DNA of 64,000 bases. Origin: Brassica napus (Eukaryota; Streptophyta; Magnoliopsida; Brassicales; Brassicaceae). The stretch spans positions 55,975,452-56,039,451 of the forward strand of contig NC_063447.1 of assembly GCF_020379485.1 (NCBI RefSeq), read 5' to 3'. The stretch's first letter is position 1, and each line of letters begins with the position of its first letter. Made by a program: the position numbers and the translations under genes. Under the pieces are notes generated by a model. The model worked only from the letters and a program-made list of their open reading frames with translations. It had not been told where the DNA came from and searched no databases. Below, in pieces: positions 45,459-56,940 of the stretch.

Positions 45459-48400
45459 TCAGGCATGATGGAACGTTAGATCGTCCAAGTCTTGAGAGCC
45501 AATGAGTCTGAGATTGTGTGCAGCAAACAGATAAAACATAGATGTGGTGAGATGTCTTTGGTTGTCCCAGCCGCTTTGCAATCATCTGGAAAGGTAGCCA
45601 ACAGCTCTTTGAACGATCTATTTTCAAGTGGTTCTTGTTGGTGTTCCTCATCCTGCCACATATCAGATTATGTCAATTTCATCACAATAACAGGTAGAAA
45701 AGACGAAGCAGAAAGCAGGAACTATGTTTATCTTAGTTAACCTGAATTGGTGGTTGAGGAGATTCCTGAAGACAATCCCAAAGAGTTTCCTTTAGCACTT
45801 GCACATCAACTTGTTTTGAAGCTTTATCATATTGGACCTCAATTTTGTTGACCTAAAGCATGAATTGTGCAGAGCAATTACAGCAATATTTGATTGCTAA
45901 CTATAGGTCAATACAGTATTTTTTTAATTGTAACGCAATAACCATATGCAGATCAATATACATACCTGGCGTGGCTGAGAGATTAATGAGTTGGTAGTAT
46001 CCTCTGCATCACTTTGATCATTTACATTATCAAACGGGCCATCATCATAGACATTATCATTTCCCCAAGATTCCGCATGTTCATAATCATCATTTTGCTA
46101 ACATAATAAGTGAAACCTAGGTTCTTTTCTCAGAGTCCCAAAACAGTTTTCACTGATATTTTTAAAGCCATTTCTTTGTAAAGGCAATTTTATAACGGTA
46201 AGGACAACAAAAAACTGGTATGTGCCTTGCCTCATGAATGACTTGTTACCTGAGCATTTTCTTCTCCTCCTCCCAATGCAATGTTACCGTTCAGAAAATT
46301 TACTTCAGAAGAGATGGCAAATAATGGGTGGAGATAAAAAAGGAAAAAAAAATAGCAAATAGTGCGCAGGTCAGTGTTTAGCCTTACCATCACATTTGGT
46401 AGTAAAAATAGCTTTACTAGATTCTCAGGTTGATAATGGCAATCCTCTGGAAGCTTTGTTTGACAAGGGGCTTTACTTGCTGGAAGGAGTAAAGACTTTG
46501 GGTTTTTTGGAGGGGCAAAGATATCAGGCATTTCTTCCTCCAGTGCTTTTGTAAAAATCTAGCTCAGGCTCTGCTTGTTTCTTTTTCCTGGTTTTCTTTG
46601 CTGGTGGAGAAGATCCGTTTTCAGAAGCAGGGAGATCATCTGGACCTGCTAAGAGTTCAAAGCATGTAAACCCTCAGAGAAACTAGACAAACACGAGGAC
46701 TTGTCTTATTGTTTGAAACTGGAGATATAAGCGCATACCTTTTGTTTTCCTATACTTCCAGTGATCAGGACCTGCCCAAGAATTTTGCTTAGATGAAATT
46801 CCCAACGATAAAAAGAGATAGTCATCAATGTTCTCTACTCTGTCATCTGAATCTAAGGCTTGCAGTGAGTCTGGTTCAACTTCCTGCAAAACGAAAAAGG
46901 TCAGCATCAGGTATTTGCGGGGCCAAAGAAAAAAAGAAGGAAAATTAGAATAGAGATGGTAAGAACCTCGGGAAAATTTGAATATGCTGGTTCTGCATCA
47001 TTGGGGCCAAAGTTTTCCTCAGCAGCACCAGTTTGACCCTCATAATCAAAAGAAGCTTCGTAGTTATCATATCCACCATCATCATCATCAGCATAGCTAG
47101 CTTCATTACCATGTGATATATCAAATGACTCGGTCGTCTTCTGACCACAAGAAAACGTATCAGATGGTCTTTGGTTCTCTTCATCAAATTGGTTGATTAT
47201 AGCTCGAAGAGATGGTACAATCTCATCCTTCTGCCGCATGTTTAGCACCATTTGCTCCACACTTTCTGCAAATTCCACGAAATCAGAGAAATATTAGTGC
47301 AACAGATCCTCTGTACAATGGTACAGCGAGGCATATTAGCCAACAAAGCCATACCTTTAGCAAAGGATAGATCGATTGTTTCTGATTTATGTTGATTTGC
47401 AGAGGAAACAAGCTTTCCAGGGATTTCTTGTGAATCAAATAGAACTTGACACGCTCCATAGACTCCTAAATTGTTTAGCAAAAGACCCTTTGCACCACCT
47501 TCATCAAATTGTTCTGAAGTTTGATGATAAAGGGGATCTACTGCAAACGCCACTGTAACCAAATACGAAATATTATCGTGCAGAACTTACTTTTCACAAA
47601 CGACAAAGGGAGTTAAGTTAAGTCAATAAATTACCGTCGAACTTCTTCACGTTAAGGGCATCAAAGGAAGGTTCCAGTGTTGATAATGGCGATATCTGCA
47701 GTTTTAAAGCTCATCAGTAAGTACTAAGTAGTGTCCTCTACTATATCCAGAAGTGGGATTTGTCTATAAACTAACTTTCTCTCTGTCTGTTTCTTTTGGT
47801 TAGTTGCATTTCCTACAGAACCAGCAGCATCCTCGTTGTCTAGGTTCATGAAAAAAAGAATCAGAAAAGGGCATAAGATACAATTTTACTTGCAGTACAT
47901 TCTTTAAAAATTAGAGCTAAACAAATTTAAAATTAATGCATAGCATAGCAATAATTGTGGTTCTTCAGATGTCCTCAGTGGTTTTAAATTCTCATACAGA
48001 ACTCAAACAATAAAGAAACATATTCATCTGCTTACATCATTAATCACAAGACTAGTTTGGCAAACCAAAAACATGTGAAGAAACATCACCAAAAATTGAC
48101 AAAGCTAATATATCTTTTCAGTCAAAAGCTTACACTGGCAGATATAAGCAAATGCTAAAATTAAGATAAATGCTCGTGTGTAAGATATGGAACTAACCTC
48201 CGGTGTCATCATGGCCAGCTCGAGTAATCCCACCCAAAACCTTGTAAGCCTCTGAATGAACCGAGTCAACCCTCATCGAGTAAATCTTAACTCCAGCTTC
48301 AAGAGTGCAACTTGCCTGAGTTGGAGAGCAAAACAAATACTTCTCTTACTTCTCCTTTCTGTTTCATCCTTTTGTAGGTATCCTCCAAAGAATAATGTAA

Positions 48401-48878
48401 CCAAAAAGCTTTCACCTTTTGAAAATTAGTTTCTGCATTGTTCTCATCCTCAACTTTAATGATCTCACAGAGATGGTCGATCAAATTCAACTCCCACGTG
48501 TTCTTCTGATTGATTTTCTGCTCAACACAAAAACCCACACAACATAATAAGAATCAAATACCCAAATAAAAATGTACGAACTTGCAAGTGTAAACAGCGA
48601 TTACTTACGTTTTCACTGGCTAATTTGATACAGTTCTGGAACAACTCGAGAATCTGCTGCTTGTCGAAGCACGGATCGGACTCCTTCTCAGGCTGCTGGG
48701 GCCCACGGGCGAAGACCACGGATTTACGACGGCTAGCTGCGACTCTGGCGGCTCGGGCTTGCTCTCGTTCCAGCCTGTCATCGTTGGATCCCAGGAAAAA
48801 GGGACTCGTCGGAGCTTGGATTCGAGTCGTCGTGGAAACTGGATTTTGCTTGGGGTTTGGAGTTAGGGGTTCCTCCAT
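45459..48878 (-). pseudogene. CAP-H: Condensin complex subunit 2 (CAP-H kleisin), frameshifted copy
   Basis: About 13 exons on the minus strand: 48878-48609, 48517-48416, 48315-48198, 47840-47776, 47695-47635, 47552-47355, 47265-46967, 46883-46739, about 46634-46388, a possible short exon near 46313-46252, 46097-45966, 45852-45743 and 45652 to about 45459. It starts MEEPLTPNPKQNP and includes kleisin landmarks DKQQILELFQNCIKLASEN, LEAGVKIYSMRVDSVH, FDALNVKKFD, LPEDCHYQPENLVKLFLLP and DISPHLCFICLLH. In condensin I it bridges the SMC2/SMC4 heads during mitotic chromosome compaction. Lesions: one extra base in an A5 run at 46553-46557 (stop at 46526-46524), one lost base at about 45780 (CTTTGG to CTTGG), and an out-of-frame loss near 45520 that replaces the C-terminus. 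Splice sites remain good, so inactivation is recent or assembly error contributes. Confidence 0.88.
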
Positions 48879-49672
48879 GATAGAAGTTCGCCGGAAAATT
48901 CGTCGGATAGGTTCGACGGAGCTTCGTGGATCTGAGAATTTGGGAATTAGGGATTTTTGATTTTCCCTCCGCTTTTGCTCTTTTCGAAATTCCGATGATA
49001 CTGTTGAAGCGCGTAATTACATGATTACCCTTGTCTTTTATTGTACGTGACGTGGCACATTTTACGTCGTACCTATTCATAGAATATGATTACACTAGTC
49101 TTTTCGGTATCAGGATGGTTTTGGAATTTTCGGTTTGGGAAATGTATCACCAAATTGAACTATATTTTGGGTCGGTTCGGAACTTGGGTTATTAAGTTTG
49201 GTTACAGGTACTATTATATGTTCTGAACCTAAATTGTTTTAATTTTTGGTTTACTCGGTTCATTCGATTAAAAAACCAAAATTAATTGGATAAGCTTCAG
49301 GCCATTGCTGGTTCGATCCTGCAGTACAACAGGAATCTGGTCAAGTTCGGTTTATTCCAGTTAACTAAAATTATTCGATTTATTTGATGCTCTTTATTTA
49401 TCCGATCTATGATTGTCCAACTGATTGATATCTGCTTGCCGAACCCAACACCGATTAAAATTCAAATCTCGCCGATTGGTTAAACACGAAACCAAAAAAT
49501 TTCAGTCCAGACGGTTCGGTTAACTTAAATGCCGACGGCTAGTGATGAACCGATATGTCCAATTGCCCTACTCGGATATTCCCCCAATGCAAAAAAAAAC
49601 GAACGAAAATTCATTTAAAAGAGAGAATCAAACATGTCAAAGAGAGTTAATACATGTCAACCTTATGACAAT
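48879..49672. other. CAP-H promoter side and old repeat-like DNA
   Basis: The 48879-49080 segment is the upstream region of the minus-strand CAP-H copy. 49100-49540 has TTCGGTTT/AACCGAA-type phrases common in degraded retroelement DNA. No gene is supported. Confidence 0.4.
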
Positions 49673-49687
49673 AACTATCAATGTATT
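49673..49687 (+). repeat. LINE target-site duplication, left
   Basis: AACTATCAATGTATT, identical to the copy after the A-run at 55035-55049. It defines the LINE insertion point. Confidence 0.92.
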
Positions 49688-49688
49688 T

Positions 49689-50891
49689 GATCTAGGAAGT
49701 AATGATGCTCCTTTTGTTCTGCCCTCTGATGTTGTTAGTCGTGCCGCTGAAGAAAATCGTTTCATTTTGGTGGGGCGTCCCTCTATGCCCAGAAAACAGA
49801 ACCTGAGAGGAATCATAGCAACTATGCCTCGGATTTGGGGTCTTGATGGGTTGGTTCGTGGGCGTGTCATGGAAGGAAGACGTTTCCAATTCATCTTTCC
49901 AAGTGAAGAAGCGATGGAAACCGTGATCAGACGTGGTCCGTGGGCCTATGCTGATCGTATGCTTACCCTCCAGAAATGGACCCCGTTAATGGATATGGAG
50001 ATGCTGAACTTTATACCATTTTGGATCCAAGTTCGTGGAATTCCATTCCAGTATATGAACAGAGAAGTTTTCATCCACATTGCGAGGCTCATGGGTCAAT
50101 ACATCCAAGTCGATTACAATGAGGAAGCTGGTGGGCGTCTTGAGTTTGTCCGTTTCAGACTCAATTGGGATATCAGGAAACCACTTAAATTCCAACGCAA
50201 CTTTCAATTCACTCCGGGAGTCAACACTTTGCTGAAGATTCACTATGAAAGACTTAGAGGTTTTTGTGAAGTCTGTGGCATGATCACGCATGATTCCGGA
50301 CGTTGTCTCATCCAGAATGGCGGCCCTGAGGAAGGTCTTGATGATGAGAATGATAAGGGTGATGATGAACAAGGTCCGGGTGATCAGCCGCATGGTAATG
50401 TTGGTGTTCTCATTGAGGAGATCAATAATGCTGATAACATCCAAGGAGTGGATGACAATGTTCCTGAGGCACCAGACGGTGTTAATGATGGTCAGGATCA
50501 TATGAATGAAGCAGAAGATGGTGATGAGAAATCTGATGCTTCTTCTTATACTGATGATAAGGAGTTCTGGAACCCTTCGGGTAAAACCTCTCTGTTCTCG
50601 GAGGGATTTGAAATGGAGGAGATGTTTTCGATCACACCATTCGCTGATAGACGTGATGGACGAGAATCTCTCAAGAGGAAAGCTTGGATGGCTAATGCAG
50701 AGAACAACAAGATGATGCTGCCAAAGAAGATTACTCATATTGGAGAAACAAGCAAGGCTGGGGATGCTAAGAGGAAGAAGAAAGATTCAGTGCTTGGAGC
50801 TACAGAGGACGCTGAAGGAAAGATTCAAGAGGGAGACGGAGACAACACTTTGAGAGGCGCGGTGGGCCCTGAACCACCACTGCCCCCATGA
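49689..50891 (+). CDS. LINE ORF1 (DUF4283 and zinc knuckle), 5'-truncated
   Basis: The element's own part begins at DLGSNDAPFVLPSDVV; the ATG-started frame from 49542 contains ~49 codons of unrelated flanking DNA and is a chance fusion. The DUF4283 domain (IIATMPRIWGLDGLVRGR.., RRGPWAYADRML) is followed by a CCHC-type knuckle (CEVCGMITHDSGRC) and an acidic, basic-tailed C-terminus. ORF1 proteins of plant L1-like LINEs bind the element RNA. The frame ends in ATGA overlapping the ORF2 start at 50888, suggesting stop-restart coupling. Confidence 0.85.
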   Translation, partial: DLGSNDAPFVLPSDVVSRAAEENRFILVGRPSMPRKQNLRGIIATMPRIWGLDGLVRGRVMEGRRFQFIFPSEEAMETVIRRGPWAYADRMLTLQKWTPLMDMEMLNFIPFWIQVRGIPFQYMNREVFIHIARLMGQYIQVDYNEEAGGRLEFVRFRLNWDIRKPLKFQRNFQFTPGVNTLLKIHYERLRGFCEVCGMITHDSGRCLIQNGGPEEGLDDENDKGDDEQGPGDQPHGNVGVLIEEINNADNIQGVDDNVPEAPDGVNDGQDHMNEAEDGDEKSDASSYTDDKEFWNPSGKTSLFSEGFEMEEMFSITPFADRRDGRESLKRKAWMANAENNKMMLPKKITHIGETSKAGDAKRKKKDSVLGATEDAEGKIQEGDGDNTLRGAVGPEPPLPP

Positions 50892-53800
50892 AAGTAACCT
50901 GTTGGAACTGTCGAGGTTTAGGCAGTGACTCGACAGTTCGACGCCTTAAGGAGATCAATAGAAAGTATCTCCCAGACATCATTTGCCTGTCTGAAACCAA
51001 ACAACAAGATGATCATATCAGAGATGTGGGTGCTCAGCTTGGTTTTCTTCATTTTGTCTCAGTTCCTCCACGAGGTCTTAGTGGTGGTTTAGTTATCTAT
51101 TGGCATCAGCATGTACAGCTTTCAATTTTAAGTTCTTCTCCTAATCTTATCGATTGTAAAGTCAGTATTAATGGAAGCAGCTCTTTCTATTTCTCGTTTA
51201 TTTACGGTCAACCAAATCAGAGTTTGCGTTCACAAGTATGGGAAAGGATAGACCGGCTTGGTATTGGAAGGAGAAACGCACCATGGATACTATTAGGTGA
51301 TTTCAATGAAATCCTTGGTAATCATGAGAAGATAGGAGGAAGAGAAAGGCCAGCGATATCTTTCCAAGATTTCAGAAATATGATCAGAAACAACAACCTT
51401 CAGGATCTGAAGTCTGTTGGTAATCGATTCTCTTGGGTTGGAAAACATGGCACGCACGACATTCAATGTTGCCTTGATATAACAATGGCTAATAGACTAT
51501 GGCTTCAAGAATTCCCGGCCTCTGAAACAGAGTTCCTGGAAATAGGTGAATCTGATCATCGCTCTCTAGTCACTTTTATCTCACATGAGAAAGAAGAACC
51601 AAAACGGGTTTTCAGATATGATAGTAGACTGCCAAACAAAGAAGGTTTCAATGAGTCAGTCTGTAGAGGATGGAAGGGTTCAGGGCAGACGCAATTGCTA
51701 CAACAACCTTTAGCACAAAGACTAAGACAATGTAGAAGTCAAATCTCTATATGGAAGAAACACAACAGGAGTAACACTGAAGAACGAATACAAGTCCTAA
51801 GAGGCAGACTTGATAGAGCTATTACTACTGCTGCATCAACTCACGAGATAAATACAGTTCGAGAGGAGTTGAATCAAGCCTATATTGAGGAAGAAATCTT
51901 CTGGAAACAAAAGAGCAGGGTGATGTGGTTAAGAGCTGGTGACAAGAATACCAAATATTTTCACTCCATTGCGAAGGTGAAAAGAAATAGATTGAATCTC
52001 TCATCTATCCAGGATAGTAACGGAGTAGTCCACCGAGGTCAGAGACAAATTGCTCAAGTTGCACAAGAGTATTTTCAAAATTTATTTGGAAATTCTAACG
52101 CCAATACTTCACTCTATCCTGAAGTCTTTGGAAGCTTCCAGAGACGAGTAACTACTGAGATGAATGCTGATCTGATTAAGGAAGTCTCAGAGGAAGAAAT
52201 CAGAGAGGCTATGTTTGATATTGGTGCTCACAAAACGCCTGGTCCGGATGGATTCTCAGCCGTCTTCTATCATCAATATTGGGAAGACATTAAAGAAGAT
52301 ATTGTTACGGAAGTTAAGGGATTTTTCCAGGAAGGTAATCTTGATCCTCAGCTGAATCATACTAATCTGTGTCTGATCCCCAAAGTCTATCCACCAACTG
52401 GAATGACTGAATTTAGACCCATTTCTCTTTGTAATGTGGCCTATAAAGTCATTTCAAAAGTTTTGGTGAATCGGTTAAAGTAACATTTAAGTGGCATGAT
52501 CAGTGAAAATCAGGCTGCATTTATCCCGGGGAGAATGATCACTGATAATGTCATTATTGCTCATGAGGTCTTTCATAGCCTCAAAGCTCGGAAGCGACAA
52601 TCTACTTCCTATATGGCCATCAAAACTGATATCACCAAAGCTTACGACCGGCTACAATGGAGCTTTTTGGAAGAAACTATGAAGCATATGGGTTTTGATA
52701 GTATATGGATTGGATGGATAATGACGTGCATATCTTCTGTTACTTATTCAGTCTTGATTAATGGATCACCAGAGGGTCATATTGTTCCACAAAGAGGTAT
52801 AAGACAAGGAGATCCTCTTTCTCCTTATCTCTGTATCTTGTGTGCAGAAATATTATCTCACATGATGAATGTTGCAATGTCTGAGAGATCCTTGGGAGGC
52901 ATCAAGATTTCAATCCAAGCACCGGCAGTAAACCATCTGCTATTTGCTGATGACTCTCTCTTTTTTGCTCTAGCTAATGAGAGGGCTGCAAAGAAAATGA
53001 AGAAGATATTTGAAGTTTATGAAGCAATCTCGGGTCAAGCGGTTAATCTGAATAAGTCTTCTATTACTTTTGGTTCAAGAGTCTCTCCGATTACCAAAAC
53101 AAAGATGAAACACATTTTAGGCATCAACAATGATGGTGGAATGGGGAAATACTTGGGATTGCCAGAGCAGTTTGGAAGAAGAAAGAGTGAAATGTTTCAT
53201 TACATCATTGAGAAGGTTAAAAAGATTACGCAAGGATGGCATCAGAAATTTCTCTCACCAGGTGGTAAAGATATTCTGCTCAAAGCTATAGCCCTGGCTA
53301 TGCCTATCTATAGTATGAATGTTTTTAAACTCACAAAAGAAATATGTGAAGAGATAAATGGAATACTAGCAAGATTCTGGTGGGGCTCAGGAGAAAAAAA
53401 GGGATTCACTGGTTTTCTTGGAAGAAGATGGGTCTACCTAAAAGAGAAGGGGGATTAGGATTTCGAGATTTGGAAAATTTCAACCAAGCGTTACTTGGGA
53501 AGCAAGTTTGGAGAATTATGCAACATCCAGAGTGTCTTATGGCTAGGATTCTACGAGCTCGTTATTTCCCTGATGGAGACATACTAAATGCACGTTTACA
53601 AAAGAAAGCCTCTTATGCCTGGAAATCTCTTCTTCATGGGAGAAACTTGGTGAAACAAGGAATGAGATTTATCATTGGTAATGGTGAACTGATCAACATG
53701 TGGACTGATCCTTGGATTCCAGATCATCCACCAAGACCACCGCGTCCACTGAACCAGACAGAGGAGATATGCAAGGTTAATGAGTTCTTCTCAGCAGACT

Positions 53801-55008
53801 GTAACCATTGGGATGAAAGGAAACTGAGGGAGAGAATTCATCCGGAAGACGTTGATAAAATTCTGGCAATTAAGATCAGCTCCAAAGCACAACAAGATTT
53901 GATGGGTTGGCACTATAATGAAGATGGTATCTACTCAGTCAAATCAGGATATTGGGTTAGTTCTCATCAACAAGAACAAGGTCTAATATATCAAATCCCA
54001 GGGAGTATTGTACTCAAACAAAGGATTTGGAAACTGAAATCTCCACCGAAACTACAACACTTCCTATGGCGTATACTATCTCAGTGTCTACCAGTTGGTT
54101 CTAATCTAAAGCGAAGACATGTAGTACCAGATGATGTTTGTCAAAGATGTTTCCAGCAAGAGGAATCAGAATTACATGTGTTTTTTGAATGTCCGTATGC
54201 GAAGATGATATGGAGAACTTCTGGTTTGGATAATGCAGTTATAAACAGCTCTACATCGTCTTTTGAGGATAAGATTCAAGAATGTATCAACATAGGTACA
54301 TCAACAAGATTGATACATTTTCAAGATCAACCTATTTGGATACTTTGGAGATTATGGAAAAGTAGAAATATGCTGATTTTTCAACAGAAAGATATACCAT
54401 GGAGGACTCTAATCCGACAAAGCAGAGAAGATGCTAAAGAATGGTTTGATACAACTCGGAACATCGGTTTGTCTACTCAACAAGGGAGGAATATTTCAGC
54501 TAGGTCAAGGGATACAAGATGGGCAAAACCCCCTAGAGGATGGATGAAAATTAATGTCGATGGAAGCTTTATTAATAATACAATGAAGAGTAAAGCTGGT
54601 TGGGTATTGCGTGATTCAGAAGGAAGATATCAAGGTGGAGTTCAAGCAACTGGAAGATGTGTTAATAATGCCTTGGAAAGTGAACTACAAGCTATACTAA
54701 TGGCAATGCAACATGCTTGGAGTAGGGGTCACTTAAAAATCTGCATTGAATCAGATAATCGAAAAGCTGTTGATATAATTAATGGTTTAACACTTCACTT
54801 CGATGCTTACAACTGGAAACGGGAAATACAATGGTGGAAACAACAATTTCAGACAATACAAATCCAATGGATTGGAAGAGAAGGCAACAAAGTGGCAGAT
54901 AAGTTGGCAAAGCATCAGATTGAAGACAATGTATCTTTTAAATATCATTATTATGTTCCTAGATTTATAACTTCTGAATTGCATAATGATCATGTAAACT
55001 CAATATAA
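50888..55008 (+). pseudogene. LINE ORF2 (endonuclease, reverse transcriptase, RNase H), two lesions
   Basis: Domains in order: apurinic-type endonuclease (MKVTCWNCRGLGSDSTVRRL, GDFNEI, ESDHRSLV), reverse transcriptase (HKTPGPDGFSAVFY, FRPISLCNVAYK, then AFIPGRMITDN, RQGDPLSPYLC, and the catalytic FADDS), a zinc-binding RT region (WKLKSPPKLQHFLWR, CQRC..E..HVFFECP) and RNase H (KINVDGSF, ESELQAI, ESDN, GNKVADKLA). Lesion 1: TAA at 52481-52483 where CAA is expected within NRLKQHLSG. Lesion 2: one base lost in the A7G3 run at about 53394-53403, moving the frame before HWFSWKKMG. All catalytic motifs remain readable. Confidence 0.9.
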
Positions 55009-55049
55009 ACTTAATAAAGTTAGTGTTTAAAAAAAACTATCAATGTATT

Positions 55050-55648
55050 ATGTTTCCAGCTGAGCCATATGAAATGATAGCCTTCAAGGTATTTTCTTTA
55101 ACTTTCTTTTGTCATTTGATTACTGAAAGATTTACATTCTGCAAATATTTACGGATTCATGGCTCTAGTATGTCAACATATATATTACTGGACATTGTCG
55201 GCTGATCATGTTTCACATCTGTTTCAGGTTCCTAGCGCAGAGTCAACCTCAAAATTCTTCTCTCACTAGGATCTAGACTCAATGATGTTTACTGTAAGTC
55301 CTTCTCATCATAACCCCATAGCTTTGTTTTATTTTCTAAGATCTAAAAACGTCTATAATGATGTACGTATAGCCGAGAATCGTGCGTTATGTACACCAAA
55401 ATATATGGTTCTTATTTGATATCTTTTTGAAAATGACATTTTTATGGAGTGGACCATCTGTGTCCGCACATGAATAAATAGTGCAACAAATACAACACCG
55501 TAAGGAAGTTTTTATGCATCTATTAAATTCTCATAGTCCTCTCAACCGCCTCTTCAAAAAAGTCTCTTTCCTTCACCCTTTATTTTTGTTTTGTTTAGTT
55601 TCCACACATCTTATGAAGAGAAACAAAACATAGTAAACCAAACAACAA
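55050..55648. other. Intergenic; promoter side of the CLE gene
   Basis: The LINE inserted about 600 bp before the CLE start codon. 55530-55648 is pyrimidine-rich with a plausible leader; no clear TATA box can be assigned. Nothing else is recognised. Confidence 0.4.
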
Positions 55649-55882
55649 ATGATTCGATTTCGACTTCTTTGCCTCTTTGTTGTTCTCTTCACTCTTGTTT
55701 GTGTTTTCTCCAAAGCCCCAAGCACTCATGCTGCTGGAAGACGAAGCTTTTTCTCAGGACCTTCTAGAAGAGAGAGAGGGTTCTCACACTCTTATGCCAC
55801 ACGTGTAATCGGCTCTGGACAATTCAAGCCGGAGAAGAGAAAGATTCCGACGGGGTCAAACCCTTTGCATAACAAGCGATAA
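55649..55882 (+). CDS. CLE20: CLE family signalling peptide precursor (CLE20-like)
   Basis: 77 residues in a single exon. An N-terminal signal peptide (LLCLFVVLFTLVCVFSKA) is followed by a variable basic region and a C-terminal CLE motif in the stretch KRKIPTGSNPLHNKR. CLE peptides are secreted, cut to 12-13 residues and sensed by LRR receptor kinases that control meristems and vasculature. The unusual TGSNPLHN core (Ser instead of the common Pro) and the KR tail match Arabidopsis CLE20 as I recall it. Length is normal for the family (75-110). A LINE insertion lies just upstream and a foldback downstream; the gene itself looks intact. The family is secure, the exact orthologue less so. Confidence 0.85.
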   Translation: MIRFRLLCLFVVLFTLVCVFSKAPSTHAAGRRSFFSGPSRRERGFSHSYATRVIGSGQFKPEKRKIPTGSNPLHNKR

Positions 55883-56558
55883 TAAAGGGTTTATTTATAT
55901 GCCGGCAACAAAGAATATTTTAGTTTCCTTTTTATCTTTTGTTTTGGGTCTCTCTCCCTCTCCTTGTTTTTAAACTGGAGAATATATGTAAAATTTCTAA
56001 ATATATAAACTTATGTGATGTATACATACTCCCATATAATTGGAGTAGCTAGGAGTTTTCTAAACGTAAATTTAAGGATTCAGATCGATTGCAATTGATC
56101 ATATGATGTTTATGTATGTAGAAGTAAGTGTTGTATAGTTTGTGTAATTGTGTTCTAAAAATTATGATTCCTTTTTTTCCATCAATTATGATTCCTTATA
56201 TGGTTAAATAACACACATAACATGATTTTTTTGTTTAATCGTACCATACTATAGTTAGCAAAGATATGTTTGATCAAAGATGATTTTCTGTTTACAGCTA
56301 ATATATTTTACTGTTTAAAGACTATTATTTAAAATAATTTCATCTGCTTGAGAATAACAAATTTCAATGGCTGCAAGGGCCTGATAGCTCTGTCAAGGGC
56401 TACGTCCTTGCGAGTTAGGAATTAGTCTATTCTCTGCAATCACTGTTAAATTATCTTCTGCACGTCCATAAAAATAAAATTTCAATAATTAGCGGATCGT
56501 TACCATAATATAAACAATATATAAGAGTGGGAAAATTTTAAAATTTGATGTTGATTCT

Positions 56559-56940
56559 TAATTATTATGGAAATAGAAGAAGAAGGATAAAATAATTGTT
56601 ATATTTGTTGATGTAGAAAATTGTGGTTTAATGATTTGGTTTATGGTTAATGATGGAAAATAAGCCTGTAAGATTGACTACTCCAATCAACTTTATGAAA
56701 ATCGAGCTTTTATCTAAAAAGAAACGTGACTAGATTATCTCATTTTAGATAAAAGCTCGTTTTTCATAAAGTTGATTGGAGTAGACAATTTTTTTTTTTT
56801 TAAACTTTGATATGGAGTAGACAATCTTACAGGCTCATTTTCCATCATTAACCATAAACCAAATCAATAAACCACAATTTTCTACATCAACAAATATAAT
56901 ATTTATTTTATCCTTTTTCTTCTATTTCCATAATAATTTT
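56559..56940. repeat. Near-perfect foldback (long inverted repeat)
   Basis: The left arm (about 56559-56719: ATTATTATGGAAATAGAAGAA ... AATCGAGCTTTTATCTAAAA) is mirrored by the right arm (about 56742-56940). The spacer is about 22 bp (AGAAACGTGACTAGATTATC). The right arm has one ~36-bp extra segment containing a second GGAGTAGACAAT. Arm identity is very high over ~155 bp. Transcription would give a long hairpin RNA. It is probably a young foldback MITE. Confidence 0.85.

Larger units (their letters stand above)
49688..55034 (+). mobile_element. LINE (non-LTR retrotransposon), nearly full length
   Basis: It is bounded by a 15-bp target duplication AACTATCAATGTATT (49673-49687 and 55035-55049) and ends with a short A-run at 55029-55036. 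It contains ORF1 and ORF2 in the L1-type order with a four-base ATGA overlap at 50888-50891. The 5' end is cut inside ORF1, so the promoter and the first codons are missing and the copy was dead on arrival. About 5.35 kb. Only two lesions are seen in 5.3 kb of coding sequence, indicating a fairly recent insertion. Confidence 0.93.

Noticed and set aside
45492..45740. 82-codon plus-strand ORF
   Set aside because: Antisense to the last CAP-H exon, whose kleisin motifs are clear on the minus strand.
49986..50738. 250-codon minus-strand ORF
   Set aside because: It lies antisense to LINE ORF1, which has recognisable DUF4283 and zinc-knuckle motifs; the minus product has none.
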